Source: Nanobdellota archaeon
Lineage (GTDB): Archaea; Nanobdellota; Nanobdellia; Woesearchaeales; UBA12501
Assembly: GCA_018812465.1 (NCBI GenBank)
Contig: JAHJCS010000176.1
Location: 1 to 5,660 of the forward strand
Length of the DNA: 5,660 nt
Direction: 5' to 3'
In this document: positions 4,864 to 5,660 of the stretch, one piece after another
How the letters are laid out: each line of letters starts with the position of its first letter
How positions within the stretch are numbered: the first letter of the stretch is position 1
Position numbers and translations under genes: made by a program
The notes under the pieces: model-generated
The model's database searches: none
The model's input: only the letters and a program-made list of their open reading frames with translations
What the model was told of the DNA's origin: nothing

Positions 4864-4918
4864 ATAACACCCCTTTTTTCTGATGATAAATCAAACAAGA
4901 TAATAAAATAAATTAAAA
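4864..4918 (-). promoter_or_regulatory. Possible internal promoter before the proline-rich gene
   Basis: This 56-bp gap holds, on the minus strand, a long AT stretch (TTTTAATTTATTTTATT, 4902-4918) that could act as a TATA region, about 45 bp from the ATG, and the GGGGTG ribosome site. The AT-rich composition alone makes this weak; the gene may equally be cotranscribed with its upstream neighbour. Confidence 0.35.
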
Positions 4919-5329
4919 TCAATGCATTGTTGTTCCTGCAATAGCAAGCCCAAGGCCTTCCATAGTTATTATGACCTGATAGACCACCAGGTTGTCCATT
5001 CCTGGAATCTTGAATCCTATTACTCCGAATGAATGCAGTATTGGCAGAAGGCCTATAACCATCATTATAAGTCCTGCAATTATCAGAAGCCAGTGGAAAA
5101 TATGCATTGGCGGCTCAATGAATCCATCAATGAGGATATAGAATCCAGCTATGGCAGTAATCCAGATCAGGACTCCCACAGGAAGGATATTTATCCCTGG
5201 AATGTTCCATGTTATTGCCCCGAACTTGTTCAGCAGGGGTATAATCCCAAATGTTATGAGGATAAGCCCTATGACAAAGCTTATCGTATCCCTCGGACTC
5301 GTAAAGATCATTCCTTTCTTGCTGAACAT
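4919..5329 (-). CDS. Four-helix membrane protein made of a tandem duplication, unknown function
   Basis: A 136-residue integral membrane protein. The start is supported by GAGGTGA (5334-5340) four bases from the ATG. Hydrophobic segments fall at about 16-33, 49-69, 78-98 and 114-133. Residues 21-47 and 86-112 align without gaps with 12 identities in 27 (G-L-I, later G, P, L, FG, I, and IPG), so the protein is two copies of a two-helix unit 65 residues apart. Each unit ends its first helix with a FG-x-I-x3-IPG loop. The linker IEPPMHIFHW (71-80) joins them. There is no signal peptide, catalytic motif or charged membrane residue pointing to transport; a structural, partner-binding or lipid-interacting role is possible. 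It is followed by the proline-rich and coiled-coil genes on the same strand, 56 bp downstream. Confidence 0.75.
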   Translation of the reverse strand: MFSKKGMIFTSPRDTISFVIGLILITFGIIPLLNKFGAITWNIPGINILPVGVLIWITAIAGFYILIDGFIEPPMHIFHWLLIIAGLIMMVIGLLPILHSFGVIGFKIPGMDNLVVYQVIITMEGLGLAIAGTTMH

Positions 5330-5340
5330 ATACTCACCTC

Positions 5341-5374
5341 TTTTTATTCATAAGATTATTGATTAAAAAATAAA
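5341..5374 (-). promoter_or_regulatory. Possible promoter before the four-helix membrane protein gene
   Basis: The 45-bp gap between the partial right-edge gene and the membrane protein contains, on the minus strand, TTTATTTTTTAAT (about 5361-5373), a TATA-like stretch about 37 bp from the ATG. This would give a short leader just containing the GAGGTGA site. It also has a T-run that could end transcripts of the upstream gene. Either reading is weak. Confidence 0.4.
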
Positions 5375-5660
5375 TCAGGCTGCTCTAAGTCCTCTCTGCA
5401 TAGTATTCTGTTCACCTATTGCTTCTTTCTGAAGGTCTTCATGCATTTTCTCAAGAGCTTTTGCGACAATCTTCTTGTCTGCTTCTGTTGTCTTGCCTGG
5501 AAGCCCCTGTGTATTTACCTGATCAAGATACCCTCCTTTTTTATTCAGAGTCTCAAGGTCTGTCTTTATATGGGACAATAATCTTAGTCCAACATAGAAA
5601 GCCATCTTAAGCTGTTCAATGACTTTGTTTGAACTTGATTCCAATGTTTTGACATAACCA
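5375..5660 (-). CDS. Partial helical protein of unknown function (5' end beyond the window)
   Basis: The minus-strand frame is open from the right edge to a TGA at 5375, giving about 95 C-terminal residues. A TTG at 5644 is a possible start but has no ribosome site, and the frame continues upstream as GYVKT, so I treat the gene as truncated by the window. The visible part is mostly predicted helix: SSNKVIEQLKMAFYVGLRLLSHI, a hydrophilic turn with LNKKGGYLDQV and GLPGKTTEADKK, then a charged amphipathic helix (KALEKMHEDLQKEAIGEQ) and an end QRGLRAA. No family is recognised. It is the first visible member of the minus-strand row, 45 bp upstream of the four-helix membrane protein. Confidence 0.65.
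   Translation of the reverse strand, partial: GYVKTLESSSNKVIEQLKMAFYVGLRLLSHIKTDLETLNKKGGYLDQVNTQGLPGKTTEADKKIVAKALEKMHEDLQKEAIGEQNTMQRGLRAA

Noticed and set aside
4863..4922. N-terminal extension of the proline-tailed protein as a membrane anchor (ILIYFIILFDL)
   Set aside because: It would need a TTG start inside the upstream gene, with no ribosome site, while the ATG at 4862 has a well-spaced GGGGTG. The hydrophobic residues are AT-rich intergenic sequence read as codons.

Overview
The window reads as a gene-dense archaeal chromosome segment. The evidence is an archaeal-type glutamyl-tRNA synthetase C-terminus, a TrmB-family regulator, a very short DUF1931/histone-fold protein, BRE/TATA-like boxes placed about 25-30 bp upstream of start codons (so some mRNAs look leaderless), and Shine-Dalgarno motifs of GAGGTG type elsewhere. 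Small compact genes, and several short membrane or coiled-coil proteins I cannot place in a named family, suggest a DPANN lineage (Woesearchaeota/Pacearchaeota-like). That lineage call is inference; no rRNA is present.

Left part (1-2861): the 3' end of gltX (+) converges on a trmB-like regulator gene (-). The regulator has a clear operator-like array of three half-sites between its TATA box and its start. Divergent from it is a nucleotidyltransferase gene (+) with NMN adenylyltransferase-like motifs. This converges, with a 5-bp gap, on a ZIP metal transporter gene (-) of the LIV-1-like type.

Middle (2862-3614): a 223-bp divergent intergenic region holds the ZIP promoter, an inverted-repeat/palindrome cluster, a strong TATA promoter and a leader of about 80 nt with alternative stems. 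These lead into a 56-residue histone-fold gene that ends at a hairpin terminator. Next comes a 91-residue membrane protein with a regularly spaced four-cysteine external loop.

Right part (3611-5660): four minus-strand genes in a row, in transcription order: a partial helical protein entering from the right edge, a four-helix membrane protein built from an internal duplication, a helical protein with a proline-rich tail ending KRKLFGF, and a long coiled-coil protein whose start lies one base after the previous stop. None has a function I recognise. Their co-orientation, tight spacing and complementary architectures (membrane, adaptor-like tail, coiled coil) make this the best candidate in the window for an undescribed membrane-associated assembly. 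That is a hypothesis from architecture only.

I found no tRNA, rRNA, CRISPR array, transposon or phage gene.
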